This document shows positions 47,637 to 56,185 of a stretch of DNA of 64,000 bases, piece after piece (positions within the stretch are counted from its first letter, which is position 1; every line of letters begins with the position of its first letter). The notes under the pieces were generated by a model. That model ran no database searches. It saw only the letters and a program-made list of their open reading frames with translations, and had not been told where the DNA came from. Made by a program: the position numbers and the translations under genes. Source of the DNA: a virus; the IMG/VR virus record IMGVR_UViG_3300020034_000005, positions 1 to 64,000 of that record. The stretch is one strand, 5' to 3'.

Positions 47637-49321
47637 GCTACCGCAACGACGACGACGCGCTCACCGTCATGGACTGGTTCTGCGGGGCCGGCGGGTCTTC
47701 CCAGGGCATGCACTCGGTGCCCGGGGTGCGGGTGGAGCGGGCCGCGAACCACTGGGCCAAGGCCATCGAGTCGCACGCAGCGAACTTCCCCCTCGTCGAC
47801 CACTACCGCGGCGACATCCGCGAGGCCCCGGTCGAGCGGTGGCCCGTCACCGACATCTTCTGGGCCAGCCCCGAGTGCCCGCAGTGGTCGAACGCCCGCG
47901 GCAAGAAGCGGGACTTCGCGAACACCCTGCAGGGCGACCTGTTCGGCGACGGCGCCCCCTCCGAAGAGGTCGAACGCTCCCGCGCCCTCATGGAGGAAGT
48001 CCCCATGTACCTGCGCGGGGTGCAGCAGCGCGGCGGACTCGTCAAGGCGGGCGTCGTCGAGAACGTCGTCGACGTCCGGGCCTGGGACCAGTGGGACCGG
48101 TGGATCGGCGAGATCAAGAAGCTCGGGTACGAGACCCGCACCATCGCCCTGAACTCCATGCACGCCGACCCGCGCACCGTCCACCAAGCACCCCAGTCCC
48201 GCGACCGCCTGTACGTCGCCTACTGGCACCAGTCCCTGGGCCGCACCCCCGACTGGAACAAGTGGCTCCGCCCGCGCGCCTGGTGCACCGGCTGCCAGGA
48301 ATGGGTGCGCGCCGTCCAGGTCTTCAAGGACCCCACCCGCGACATGGGCCGCTACCGCCAGCAGTACGTCTACCGCTGCCCTGAGGTGAAGTGCCGCAAC
48401 CAGATCGTCGAACCCTCCACCCTGCCCGCCGCCGTCGCCATCGACTGGAACCTCCCCGGCCAGCGCATCGGGGACAGGGCCAAACCGCTCGCCGACAAGA
48501 CCCTCGCCCGCATCCAGGCCGGCCTCGACAAGTTCGCCCGCCCCATGGTCGTCCCCGCTGGAGGGACCTGGCGCAACGACCCGGTGCCGCTCGACCAGCC
48601 CATGCCGACCCGCACCACCCGGGAGAACGACGGCCTCGCCATACCGCCCTTGCTCATCCCTGTTGAAGGACGGGACGGGAAGGAGCCCGCCTCCGCGAAC
48701 AACCCGCTCCGCACGCAGACCGCCCGCAACGAAACCGGCCTGGCCTGGCTGCCATTCATGGTCACCATGCGCGGCGGCGGCGACCAGCTCCGCGGTAAGT
48801 CCATCGGTGAGGCGCTCGGCACGGTCTCCGCGAACGGCAACCACCACGGGCTCGTCGCCCCGAACGTTCCCGCCATGGTCATGCGGAACAACGGCTCCAA
48901 AGGCGACGGCGGCGAACACTGCACCAGCGCCGCCGACTACCTCCGCACCATGACGACAGCCGGCCACCAGTCCCTCATCACCTGGGAGCACCTCCTCGTC
49001 CCCTACTACGGCACCGGAACCGCGCGCCCCGTCGCCGACCCGATCGGCACCCTGTCCACCCGCGACCGGTACGCCCTCGTCAAGGGCGACGTCGACATCA
49101 ACGACGTGCTCTTCCGGATGCTGGAGCCCCACGAGATCGGCCGGGCCATGAGCTTCGCCGACGAGTACGTGGTCCTCGGCAACAAGCGGGAGAAAGTCCG
49201 CCAGTACGGCAACGCCGTCACCCCGCCCGCCGCCGAAGTCATCGTCGCCGCCCTCGTCGAAGCCATCACCGGCGAAGAGATGTCCCGGCACGCGGCGCCC
49301 GAGCTGGCAGCCGCCGCATGA
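47633..49321 (+). CDS. C5-cytosine DNA methyltransferase
   Basis: A 562-residue methyltransferase. FCGAGGSSQGM near 16-26 is motif I, and SPECPQWS (about 80-87) is motif IV, with the Cys nucleophile in an SPEC rather than PPC context. GVVENVVDV (about 140-148) is the ENV motif VI, QSRDRLYV (about 190-197) is motif VIII, and GNAVTPPAAEV near the end is motif X. A long insert before motif X probably carries target recognition and two Cys clusters (WCTGC, CPEVKC). It would modify cytosine C5 in phage DNA. The SPEC variant appears in related actinophage enzymes. Whether it is active needs testing. Confidence 0.9.
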   Translation: MSYRNDDDALTVMDWFCGAGGSSQGMHSVPGVRVERAANHWAKAIESHAANFPLVDHYRGDIREAPVERWPVTDIFWASPECPQWSNARGKKRDFANTLQGDLFGDGAPSEEVERSRALMEEVPMYLRGVQQRGGLVKAGVVENVVDVRAWDQWDRWIGEIKKLGYETRTIALNSMHADPRTVHQAPQSRDRLYVAYWHQSLGRTPDWNKWLRPRAWCTGCQEWVRAVQVFKDPTRDMGRYRQQYVYRCPEVKCRNQIVEPSTLPAAVAIDWNLPGQRIGDRAKPLADKTLARIQAGLDKFARPMVVPAGGTWRNDPVPLDQPMPTRTTRENDGLAIPPLLIPVEGRDGKEPASANNPLRTQTARNETGLAWLPFMVTMRGGGDQLRGKSIGEALGTVSANGNHHGLVAPNVPAMVMRNNGSKGDGGEHCTSAADYLRTMTTAGHQSLITWEHLLVPYYGTGTARPVADPIGTLSTRDRYALVKGDVDINDVLFRMLEPHEIGRAMSFADEYVVLGNKREKVRQYGNAVTPPAAEVIVAALVEAITGEEMSRHAAPELAAAA

Positions 49322-49394
49322 CCGCCGCCGGGCCCTGACCGGCCGGCCACCACCGCACCTCCTATCCGCACCGTACTTTCGAGAGAAGCTGCAC

Positions 49395-50312
49395 ATGCCT
49401 TGGGCCAAGTTCGACGACCGGTTCCCGATGAACCGCAAGGTGCGTCCGCTCTCCGACCGCGCCTTCCGCCTGTACGTCTCCGCGATCTGCTGGTCCGCCG
49501 AGAACCTCACGGACGGCTTCGTCGCCGAGACCGAACTGCGCCTCGTCGCCGACATCCGGGGAGCCAAAGGTGCGGCCGCGGAGCTCGTTGACGTCGGCCT
49601 GTGGGTGCCGTCGACGCGCGTTCGTGCCGCGTTCGTGCCGCCGTCGCGTCAAGTTCGTGCCGCCGTCGTGTCGAAGTCGCGTCAAAGTCGCGTCGAAGTT
49701 CGTGCCGCGAACAACGACACGAAAGTACGCGGTTGGGAGATCCACGACTACCACGAGTACAACCCCACCGCCGAGCAGGTTCGCGCCGAGCGTGAGGCCA
49801 AGTCTGCACGTCAGCAGCGGTGGCGGAAGAAGTCCCGGGGCAACGGACCTGAGCCGGAACCGCCTGCCGACGACCAGGATGTAGACGCATCTACAGATGC
49901 GTCTCAAGACGCGTCGCGAGACGGTGCCGGAGACGCTGCCCCGCGCACGCGCGTTCCCGACCCGACCCGTACCCGTACCCCTTCTATGGCTGATGTAGGT
50001 GGGGAGGGTGCAGGTAGTAGTGCGCGCGAGTCCGCGCCGCCCGGCGAAGCCCCCATCGACGACGCAGGCTTCGCCGTCACCGACACGATGCGCCGCTGGG
50101 CGAACCTCACCTTCGGGGCGGCCGTCGACATCGAGCACTCCACGCAGCAGTTCGTCAGCCACTACCGATCCACCGGCGTCGACCGCCGCTCCTGGCCCGA
50201 CGCCTGGCAGAAGTGGATCAGGGATGACGCGAAGAAGACCGCCGACCGACAGCAGCGTTCCCATCTCCGCGCCGTCGCCGGCCAGAGCCCCGAAGAACGA
50301 GGGATCTTCTGA
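49395..50312 (+). CDS. replication initiator-like protein (contains iteron array)
   Basis: A 305-residue protein in the position of a replication initiator, upstream of a RepA/DnaB-like helicase. The N-terminus (MPWAKFDDRFPMNRKVRPLSD, LYVSAICWSAENLTDGFV, LRLVADIRGAKGAAAELVDVGLW) is a winged-helix-like fold seen in replisome organisers. A basic repeat stretch (SRQVRAAVV, SKSRQSRVEVRAANN) is encoded by the 11-bp repeats. The central part is acidic and disordered, and the C-terminal helical part (RRSWPDAWQKWIRDDAKKTADRQ) may contact the helicase. GAGAGAAG lies upstream. Phage lambda O is the analogue in having the origin inside the gene. Confidence 0.75.
   Translation: MPWAKFDDRFPMNRKVRPLSDRAFRLYVSAICWSAENLTDGFVAETELRLVADIRGAKGAAAELVDVGLWVPSTRVRAAFVPPSRQVRAAVVSKSRQSRVEVRAANNDTKVRGWEIHDYHEYNPTAEQVRAEREAKSARQQRWRKKSRGNGPEPEPPADDQDVDASTDASQDASRDGAGDAAPRTRVPDPTRTRTPSMADVGGEGAGSSARESAPPGEAPIDDAGFAVTDTMRRWANLTFGAAVDIEHSTQQFVSHYRSTGVDRRSWPDAWQKWIRDDAKKTADRQQRSHLRAVAGQSPEERGIF
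49620..49708. repeat. 11-bp iteron array within the initiator gene, putative replication origin
   Basis: GTTCGTGCCGC occurs at 49620, 49631, 49653 and 49698, separated by 11, 22 and 45 bases. Between them lie related 10-11-bp units: GTCGCGTCAA (49643), GTCGTGTCGAA (49665), GTCGCGTCAAA (49676) and GTCGCGTCGAA (49687). Nearly the whole 89 bp is a tandem array with about one helical turn per unit. Origins with iterons inside the initiator gene are known from lambdoid phages; the role here is inferred. Confidence 0.7.
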
Positions 50313-51640
50313 TGACCACCGACCTCGAACCCACCGACGACCTCGACACCCCGCGCACCCCACCCCAGGACATCTCCGCCGAGATCACCGCGCTGGGCTC
50401 CAGCCTCTTCAGCCGCCCCGCCCTGCGCGCCGTCCTCGACCGCCTCGACCCCGCCGCCTGCTACCAGCCCGCCCACACGCTGATCCTCACCGCCATGGGC
50501 GAGATGGCCGCGGCCGGCAAGGCAGTCGACCCGATCACCCTGTCCAAGCACCTTGGCGACACCGGACGCCTCACCCGGGCCGGCGGGCCCTCGTACATCC
50601 ACCAGCTGGCCAGCTGGACATTTACCGCGACCAGCCCCGCGAACGCCGCCGAGTACGCGGACATCGTCATGGACCGTGCGCAGCGCCGGGCCGTCATCAG
50701 TCTCGCCACCGACCTCAGCGAAACCGCCTACGGCACGACCACTGCAACGCCCGAGCTCGTCGAGCGGGCCGTCACCCAGATCCGCGAACTCCGCGACCAG
50801 GGCGCCGCAGCCGAAGAACTGCCCACCGAGGACATTCTCGACTTCGTCAACCACGAGGACACCTACGACTGGGTCGTCCCCGGCCTCCTCGAACACCAGG
50901 ACCGGCTGATCCTCACCGCGTCCGAAGGCGGCGGGAAGTCCACCCTGCTGCGCCAGATCTCCGTCACCCTCGCCGCGGGCCTCCACCCGTTCCGGACCGG
51001 GGAGACCATCGAGCCCGTCCGCGTCCTGACCCTCGACTGCGAGAACGGGGCGCCCGCCTCCCGCCGCAAGTTCCGGCCCATGCTCGCCGCTGCCGAGTCC
51101 GTCGAACGGCCCGTCAAGCGCGGCCAGTTCCACATCGAGTGCCGCCCCCAGGGCCTCGACCTGACCCGCCCCGCAGACCGGGCGTGGCTGATGCGCCGCA
51201 TCGAGAAGATCAAACCCCAGGTGCTGATCATCGGCCCCGTCTACCGGCTGCACGCCGGGAACCCCAACGACGAAGAGCTCGCCCGCAAGGTGTCCGTCGT
51301 GATCGACGAGGCCCGCGCCACCGCCGGATGCGCCGTCCTCATGGAAGCCCACGCCCCCCACGGCAACGGCATCGGACCCCGCAGCCTGCGCCCCCTCGGC
51401 AGCTCGCTGTGGATGCGCTGGCCCGAGTTCGGGTTCGGCCTGCGACCCGTCGACGACGAGAAGTCCGCACAGAACCACGAAGGCGCCCGTGGCCGGGCCG
51501 TCGTCCCCTGGCGCGGTATGCGCGACGAACGCGACTGGCCCAAGTTCATCAAGCAGGGCATCGCCTGGCCGTGGACCTCCTACCAGCCCATCGACGCCGA
51601 CCCGTACACGGGCTACTCCCCGACAGGAGCGATCTGGTGA
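50312..51640 (+). CDS. replicative helicase, DnaB-N plus RepA/RecA-like ATPase
   Basis: A 442-residue helicase. The N-terminal part (about 25-130: ALGSSLFSRPALRAVLDRLDPAACYQPAHTLIL...GGPSYIHQLAS) matches the DnaB N-terminal domain. The ATPase has Walker A ILTASEGGGKSTLL (about 199-212) and Walker B KPQVLIIGPVYRL (about 303-316), followed by a RepA-type C-terminus. It would unwind DNA at the origin. The ATG overlaps the initiator stop by one base (TGATG). Confidence 0.9.
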   Translation: MTTDLEPTDDLDTPRTPPQDISAEITALGSSLFSRPALRAVLDRLDPAACYQPAHTLILTAMGEMAAAGKAVDPITLSKHLGDTGRLTRAGGPSYIHQLASWTFTATSPANAAEYADIVMDRAQRRAVISLATDLSETAYGTTTATPELVERAVTQIRELRDQGAAAEELPTEDILDFVNHEDTYDWVVPGLLEHQDRLILTASEGGGKSTLLRQISVTLAAGLHPFRTGETIEPVRVLTLDCENGAPASRRKFRPMLAAAESVERPVKRGQFHIECRPQGLDLTRPADRAWLMRRIEKIKPQVLIIGPVYRLHAGNPNDEELARKVSVVIDEARATAGCAVLMEAHAPHGNGIGPRSLRPLGSSLWMRWPEFGFGLRPVDDEKSAQNHEGARGRAVVPWRGMRDERDWPKFIKQGIAWPWTSYQPIDADPYTGYSPTGAIW

Positions 51641-52359
51641 GCCAACGCAACGCCTTCGAAGCCTTCCTCGACCGCATCGAATCAAGGCATGCCCGACAGG
51701 AGAACCCGGCCGGCAGCCCCGGCGCCCTCGCCGGCGGCATGACCATCGAGGCCCTGCCCACCGTCTACCGCGGCACGACGTTCCGCTCAGCCCTGGAGGC
51801 GTCGTGGGCGTGCACCCTCGATGAGCTCAACGTCGCCTGGGAGTACGAACCGCAGACGATCGACCTCCCCTCGGGAGCCCGGTACATACCCGACTTCTGG
51901 CTCCCGCTGACAGGCACTTGGATCGAGGTCAAAGGGCCAGGCGTCCCGAGGATCGAGAAGGCCTACGAGCTTGGATCAACCAGGGCGTGCGATTGCCACG
52001 GCCTCACCTGCGACTGCCCGTTCCCCGGCGGTGAACTGGTCCTCATAGGCCACCCGCCCAAGTCGCTGGACACCACGGCCGGCGGCCCGTTCAACCACTG
52101 GCCGCTGCACTCCCTGGCCAGACTTCGCCGCCGCCACGGTGGCCACCCCACCTGGACATCCACGCGCCGCAGCAACGCCTGGCTGACCCGATGCCCCGAC
52201 TGCGCCCAGGTCACCTGGTTCGACTCGCCGTGCTGCCGGGCCTGCCGCGGCCCGCTCGCGGGCGCACACGGGGCCAGCTCCGGCGACCCCGACTTCACGT
52301 TCCACCGCGTCACCGGACCTCGCGCCGACACCGACGACCCAGAGGAGATGTCCGCATGA
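51637..52359 (+). CDS. PD-(D/E)XK nuclease-like protein
   Basis: A 240-residue protein starting GTG 51637. Residues about 48-100 read RSALEASWACTLDELNVAWEYEPQTIDLPSGARYIPDFWLPL and then WIEVKGPG: a PD ... EVK core of PD-(D/E)XK nucleases. The C-terminal part has zinc ribbons (CPDC, CCRAC). It lies between the helicase and a coiled-coil gene. Probable endonuclease in replication or recombination. Confidence 0.8.
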   Translation: MSQRNAFEAFLDRIESRHARQENPAGSPGALAGGMTIEALPTVYRGTTFRSALEASWACTLDELNVAWEYEPQTIDLPSGARYIPDFWLPLTGTWIEVKGPGVPRIEKAYELGSTRACDCHGLTCDCPFPGGELVLIGHPPKSLDTTAGGPFNHWPLHSLARLRRRHGGHPTWTSTRRSNAWLTRCPDCAQVTWFDSPCCRACRGPLAGAHGASSGDPDFTFHRVTGPRADTDDPEEMSA

Positions 52360-53615
52360 CCACCATCTGCGCCCGCTGCAAGGGCACGAAGATCGACCCG
52401 GTGTTCGCCGCCATGGAGGACCACGGCAACGGTGATGTCCGGGAGGTCCCGGAGCCGTGCGCGGACTGCCAGGTCCCCGCCCCGGCGCCTGAGTTCGGCA
52501 CTGACGGCTGTACGTGTGTCCCGTGGACCCGGCAGGGCGGCGAGCCCCGGCTGTGCGGGCCGAACGACACCGTCGACATGATCGGCGGCTGGCATTTCGG
52601 GAGCGACTGCCCGCACCACGCGCCGCGCAAGCCGTCGGACTCCGATCACCGCCTGGCCCTGTCGGAGGCGTTGGGTCTCGGGACGGGTGCGCCGTGGGAT
52701 GCGATCGAGGAGCGGGCGGCGGAGTTGACGGCGGCCGCCCTCACCGCACCCGCCGACCGGGCGCACCGCAGAGCGTGCCCGTCCCGTGAGCCGCTGCTCG
52801 ACGTCCAGTGCGCGAAGGAGGCCGGGCACGAGACGCACTCGGACCGGCCGGGGCGGATCTGGTATCCCGCACCCGCCGAACGGGCGGCCGTCAAGATGGG
52901 GGCCACCATCACGCGGCTGCGGGCTGAACGCGCCGAGCTCAACCGCCAGCTGGCCTGCATTCGTGGGGACATGCGGGACATGGAGGCCCACCTGCGCGAG
53001 CAGGACGCCGAGTTCGAGCGCCTCCGCGGGGGCCGGGCGGCTGTGCTGGCGGATGCCGAGGAACTGGCCGAACTCGACCGCGAGGGCGCGGAACTGGTCT
53101 GCGTGGACACGTGCGGCAGCTGCGACGCCTGCGGGATGGAGCCCTTCGGCACCCCCGCAGAGGGCTGGCGCGAGGCGGCCCGCTTCCTGCGCCGCACGGA
53201 CCGCGACTCGCCGGACTTCCTCGGCGCGATCCGGGGGGCCCGCCTCATCGAGACCGAGCTCCGCCGCCGGGCCGACGAGGCACAGCAGACCAAGCCCGAC
53301 GCGGATGATCTGACCGCCGAGGAGAACCGCGATCTCGCCGACGACCTTGGCCTCCAGCTGTACCGCGCGCAGGACGCCCTGGCGTTCGTCGCCGAATGCT
53401 GCGACATCGCCGACCGGGAACAGCGGCCTGTCACCACGGGCGTCGTGCGGGAGTGGTTGAAGGGCGCGCGCTGCGGACGGGAGTTGCGGGCCGACGAGGC
53501 GCAGCAGGGCGAGGCGGAGCGACCTGTCCAGCACGCTCCCGGGATCGCGATCCGGTGCCCTGCCTGCCGCTCCAAGGGCTACTCGGTCTGCCTGGCCGAG
53601 GGGGCGCAGCGATGA
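52356..53615 (+). CDS. hypothetical zinc-ribbon/coiled-coil protein
   Basis: A 419-residue protein with an N-terminal zinc ribbon (CARCKGTK, CADCQ), a C-x-C-x-P-W-x-R segment (about 52-58), a long coiled coil (about 185-240, ITRLRAERAELNRQLACIRGDMRDMEAHLREQ), a CGSCDACG motif (about 249-256) and a C-terminal CPACRSKGYSVC. Related multi-ribbon proteins occur in Streptomyces phages. Function unknown. Confidence 0.75.
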   Translation: MTTICARCKGTKIDPVFAAMEDHGNGDVREVPEPCADCQVPAPAPEFGTDGCTCVPWTRQGGEPRLCGPNDTVDMIGGWHFGSDCPHHAPRKPSDSDHRLALSEALGLGTGAPWDAIEERAAELTAAALTAPADRAHRRACPSREPLLDVQCAKEAGHETHSDRPGRIWYPAPAERAAVKMGATITRLRAERAELNRQLACIRGDMRDMEAHLREQDAEFERLRGGRAAVLADAEELAELDREGAELVCVDTCGSCDACGMEPFGTPAEGWREAARFLRRTDRDSPDFLGAIRGARLIETELRRRADEAQQTKPDADDLTAEENRDLADDLGLQLYRAQDALAFVAECCDIADREQRPVTTGVVREWLKGARCGRELRADEAQQGEAERPVQHAPGIAIRCPACRSKGYSVCLAEGAQR

Positions 53616-54505
53616 GCGAGCAGCCGCCCTACTACCAGGACGAGCAAGTGACGCTCCTCCTCGGCGACGCGCTGGAGCAGCTGCGTACCCTCCCCGACGG
53701 GTCCGTGGACTGCATCGTCACCAGCCCGCCCTACTACGGGCTCCGCTCATACGGCATCGACGGGCAGTACGGGCTGGAGGCAACGCTTCCGGAGTATGTC
53801 GCCACCATGCGTGCCGTATTCACCGAAGCGCGCCGGGTGTTGACCGATGACGGAACGCTGTGGTTGAACCTCGGCGACTCCTACAGCGCTGGCGGGCAAG
53901 GCGGCAACCGCGGCGGCAGGCTCATAGGCGGCGCACACCTGGATCGCGTCCCCGGTCGAACCCGGGTCCCAGGCTTCGCCCCGAAAAACCTGCTCATGAT
54001 TCCGGCGCGGGTAGCCATGGCGCTCCAGGACGACGGATGGGTCCTCCGTAACGAGATCGCCTGGCACAAGATCAACGCCAAGCCTGAGCCGGTCCGTGAC
54101 CGCATGTCCAGCAGGCACGAGAAGCTCTATCTGCTGACCAAGAGCCAGCGGTATGCGTTCAACCTTGACGCGGTCCGGGAGCCCTACACCTGCCCCAACG
54201 ACTCGCGGCTGAATCCGGAGCAGGTGGCTCGGGGCCGTAATCCCGGCGACGTGTGGGCCATCCCTACGGGTTCTTATCCGGGAGCCCATGAGGCTGTGTT
54301 CCCCATCGACCTGCCGCTGCGCTGCATTCGGGCTGGTTGCCGTCCTGGCGGAACCGTGCTGGATCTGTTCTCCGGGTCTGGGACGACGGGCGCTGCAGCC
54401 GTACAGCTCGGATGCCAGTACGTCGGTATCGACCTCAACGCGGCGTACCACGACCTCGCCAGAGAGCGGTTCACGCAGGGCGTTCTCGCGTTCGACACCC
54501 CGTGA
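53612..54505 (+). CDS. DNA methyltransferase (N4-cytosine type, SPPY)
   Basis: A 297-residue beta-class methyltransferase. IVTSPPYYGLRSY (about 33-45) carries the SPPY motif IV typical of N4-cytosine enzymes; motif I is DLFSGSGTTGAAA (about 250-262), followed by YVGIDLN. FAPKNLLMIPARVAMALQDDGW and NEIAWHK fit the family. Second of two SPPY/DPPY-type methyltransferases in the window. The ATG overlaps the upstream stop (ATGA). Confidence 0.92.
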   Translation: MSEQPPYYQDEQVTLLLGDALEQLRTLPDGSVDCIVTSPPYYGLRSYGIDGQYGLEATLPEYVATMRAVFTEARRVLTDDGTLWLNLGDSYSAGGQGGNRGGRLIGGAHLDRVPGRTRVPGFAPKNLLMIPARVAMALQDDGWVLRNEIAWHKINAKPEPVRDRMSSRHEKLYLLTKSQRYAFNLDAVREPYTCPNDSRLNPEQVARGRNPGDVWAIPTGSYPGAHEAVFPIDLPLRCIRAGCRPGGTVLDLFSGSGTTGAAAVQLGCQYVGIDLNAAYHDLARERFTQGVLAFDTP

Positions 54506-54519
54506 CCCCACCCCACACT

Positions 54520-54540
54520 GCCCCGGCTGCCGACCGGGGC
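54520..54540 (+). terminator. hairpin after the N4-type methyltransferase
   Basis: GCCCCGG (54520-54526) with CCGGGGC (54534-54540), a 7-bp stem with a seven-base loop, no T run. It lies in a 77-base gap. Confidence 0.4.
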
Positions 54541-54582
54541 GGCGCCCACCCAGCATCCCAACCCGACCCGAAGGAGAACCCC

Positions 54583-54804
54583 ATGCCCGAGAACATCACC
54601 GCCCTCGCGTACTTCATCCAGTCCCGCCCCGCCCCGGGTCAGCCGTGGCAGCAGGCGTCAGGGGTCCACTTCACCTGGAGGTCCAAGCCCCAGGCCCTGG
54701 CGAAGCTCGCCGCCCGCCGCGAGCAGCAGCCGAGTTGGGAGCACCGGCTGATGGAGCGGATCACCACCGTCACTGAGCGGCCCGCCGCGGAAGAGGGCCA
54801 GTGA
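54583..54804 (+). CDS. small hypothetical protein
   Basis: A 73-residue basic protein (MPENITALAYFIQSRPAPGQPWQQASGVHFTWRSKPQALAK), with AAGGAG upstream of ATG 54583. It has Trp and Arg typical of DNA-binding proteins. No assignment. Confidence 0.68.
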   Translation: MPENITALAYFIQSRPAPGQPWQQASGVHFTWRSKPQALAKLAARREQQPSWEHRLMERITTVTERPAAEEGQ

Positions 54805-54989
54805 CCGACCGAACCCCGGCCCGCCGTCCGCAGGCCCGCAGCCTCCTGACCTCCCAGTCGGAGGCCATCCTCACGACCCTGTACCCGGGGCAGGTGCGGG
54901 CTGTCGTCATCGAGCGGGCGCTGCAGTGTCTGGCCGCCGCCGACCGGAAGCGGGCACGGCGGGCGGCACGTGAAGGGGCGGGGTCGTGA
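54801..54989 (+). CDS. small basic protein
   Basis: A 62-residue protein starting GTG 54801 (TDRTPARRPQARSLLTSQSEAILTTLYPGQVRAVVIERALQCL). Basic and helical, possibly nucleic-acid binding. Coupled to both neighbours. Confidence 0.65.
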   Translation: MTDRTPARRPQARSLLTSQSEAILTTLYPGQVRAVVIERALQCLAAADRKRARRAAREGAGS

Positions 54990-55258
54990 GCGGGCCGACG
55001 ATCGCCGAGCTCCTGCATCTCGTCGACCGGGCGGAGCGGGGCACGTTGCTCGCCGGGGAGGCGGTTCAGCTCCGGGCGGGGATACGGGCGCTGGGGGCGG
55101 CTCGGGTCGCATCCGAGGATCCGGTCGGACCGCAGGAGGCCCGGGAGTGTGGCTGTGCGCCCGCCTCCCGGCCTCAGGACCAGAAAACGCAAAGCTCTAG
55201 CGGTCAACGAACTACAGGCCCCTCAGGGGCCCCTGAGGGGATTCGGCAGTGGAAGTAG
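54986..55258 (+). CDS. small hypothetical protein
   Basis: A 90-residue protein starting GTG 54986 (SGPTIAELLHLVDRAERGTLLAGEAVQLRAGIRALG). The first half is a DksA-like or HTH-like helix pair; the C-terminus is Ser/Gln-rich and is encoded across the 22-bp palindrome at 55219-55240. It overlaps the HNH gene by 10 bases. Confidence 0.62.
   Translation: MSGPTIAELLHLVDRAERGTLLAGEAVQLRAGIRALGAARVASEDPVGPQEARECGCAPASRPQDQKTQSSSGQRTTGPSGAPEGIRQWK
55219..55240. promoter_or_regulatory. 22-bp perfect palindrome covering the HNH ribosome site
   Basis: Two 11-bp arms, CCCCTCAGGGG and CCCCTGAGGGG, abut with no loop. The GAGGGG in the right arm (55235-55240) is the likely Shine-Dalgarno of GTG 55249, eight bases away. 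A hairpin would hide it, reducing translation of the nuclease unless ribosomes open the region from upstream. Alternatively it is a dimeric protein binding site or nuclease target. Confidence 0.6.
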
Positions 55259-55668
55259 ATCGGCACCTGAAGCACTGGACCGACACTCAGCGATGGATCA
55301 TCGCCGCGGAAACGGGTTTCGCCTGCGCCTACTGCCAGATCATCTTCGGGTCGGTCGTCAGCAGGCCCGGCCATGAACCGCGCGTCCTTCGGATGCAGGT
55401 CGACCACTTCATCCCCGTCTCCTGGACCGGCCGGGAGGGCGACAGAGCGAACTGCGTCGCGGCCTGCCAGATATGCAACGCCCTCAAGCAAGACGCGATC
55501 TTCGACTCTGTGGTCAACGCGCGCCGGCAACTTGACCGGCTGTGGGTCAAAGGCGGGTACCGGGTCGAGTTCATACCCGCGCGGTCCAACTTCGAGGACC
55601 CCGACGGATGGGCTCGTGACTACGCGCGATACCTGCGGACCGTCGGCGTCCGGATGGATGCCGAGTAG
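55249..55668 (+). CDS. HNH endonuclease
   Basis: A 139-residue protein. CAYCQIIF (about 26-33), then MQVDHFIPVSWTG (the DH at about 53-54), NCVAACQICNALK (about 68-80): the C-x2-C, D-H, N, C-x2-C-N order of HNH nucleases. Such genes near the right part of actinophage genomes may cut at packaging or act as homing nucleases. GTG 55249 depends on a ribosome site inside a perfect palindrome. Confidence 0.88.
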   Translation: MEVDRHLKHWTDTQRWIIAAETGFACAYCQIIFGSVVSRPGHEPRVLRMQVDHFIPVSWTGREGDRANCVAACQICNALKQDAIFDSVVNARRQLDRLWVKGGYRVEFIPARSNFEDPDGWARDYARYLRTVGVRMDAE

Positions 55669-55705
55669 CGCCAGCCACCACCAACTCGACCTGAATGGAA
55701 CCGAT

Positions 55706-56185
55706 ATGACCGACCCCACGATCACCGACCTCCGCCGCGAACTGGAGAAAGCGCAGATCGCCCTGATCGCCGCGCTGAAACATCTCGGCGCGCACGCCGA
55801 AATGAACGCCGCCCTCCACTGCGCGGACCGCGTCATGTATTCACCACTCCACGCCAAGATCGAAAGCACCATCGACGGCATCGACCACGCCCTCGCCCGC
55901 ACCGAACAGACCGAACCCTCCACGCTGTTCGCGCGGTCTCTCGCGGACACCGCCGGACTCGTCAAGATCCTCACGGACCTCGACCGGTGCCAGCACGGCC
56001 GCCACCAAGGCGACGACTGCGGGCCCGCCGACGCCTGCACCGGCACCTCCGCAGGCAACCCGCACATGCAGCCGGGCGACGTCATCGGCTACGGCCTGCG
56101 TCGCGACACCATCGTCATGCCCGACCGCGACCACAAACACGACCCGAAGGCGTGGCGCGGCACGGACATCGAGGAGCCGAAGTGA
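55706..56185 (+). CDS. hypothetical protein
   Basis: A 159-residue protein with a helical first half (DLRRELEKAQIALIAALKHLGAHAEMNAALH) and a His/Cys stretch (RCQHGRHQGDDCGPADACTG, about 103-122). ATG 55706. Function unknown. It starts a second coupled chain of small Cys-rich genes. Confidence 0.72.
   Translation: MTDPTITDLRRELEKAQIALIAALKHLGAHAEMNAALHCADRVMYSPLHAKIESTIDGIDHALARTEQTEPSTLFARSLADTAGLVKILTDLDRCQHGRHQGDDCGPADACTGTSAGNPHMQPGDVIGYGLRRDTIVMPDRDHKHDPKAWRGTDIEEPK

Noticed and set aside
47549-49567. 672-codon minus-strand frame opposite the C5 methyltransferase
   Set aside because: Shadow of a strongly supported methyltransferase; no recognisable domain and no start signal.
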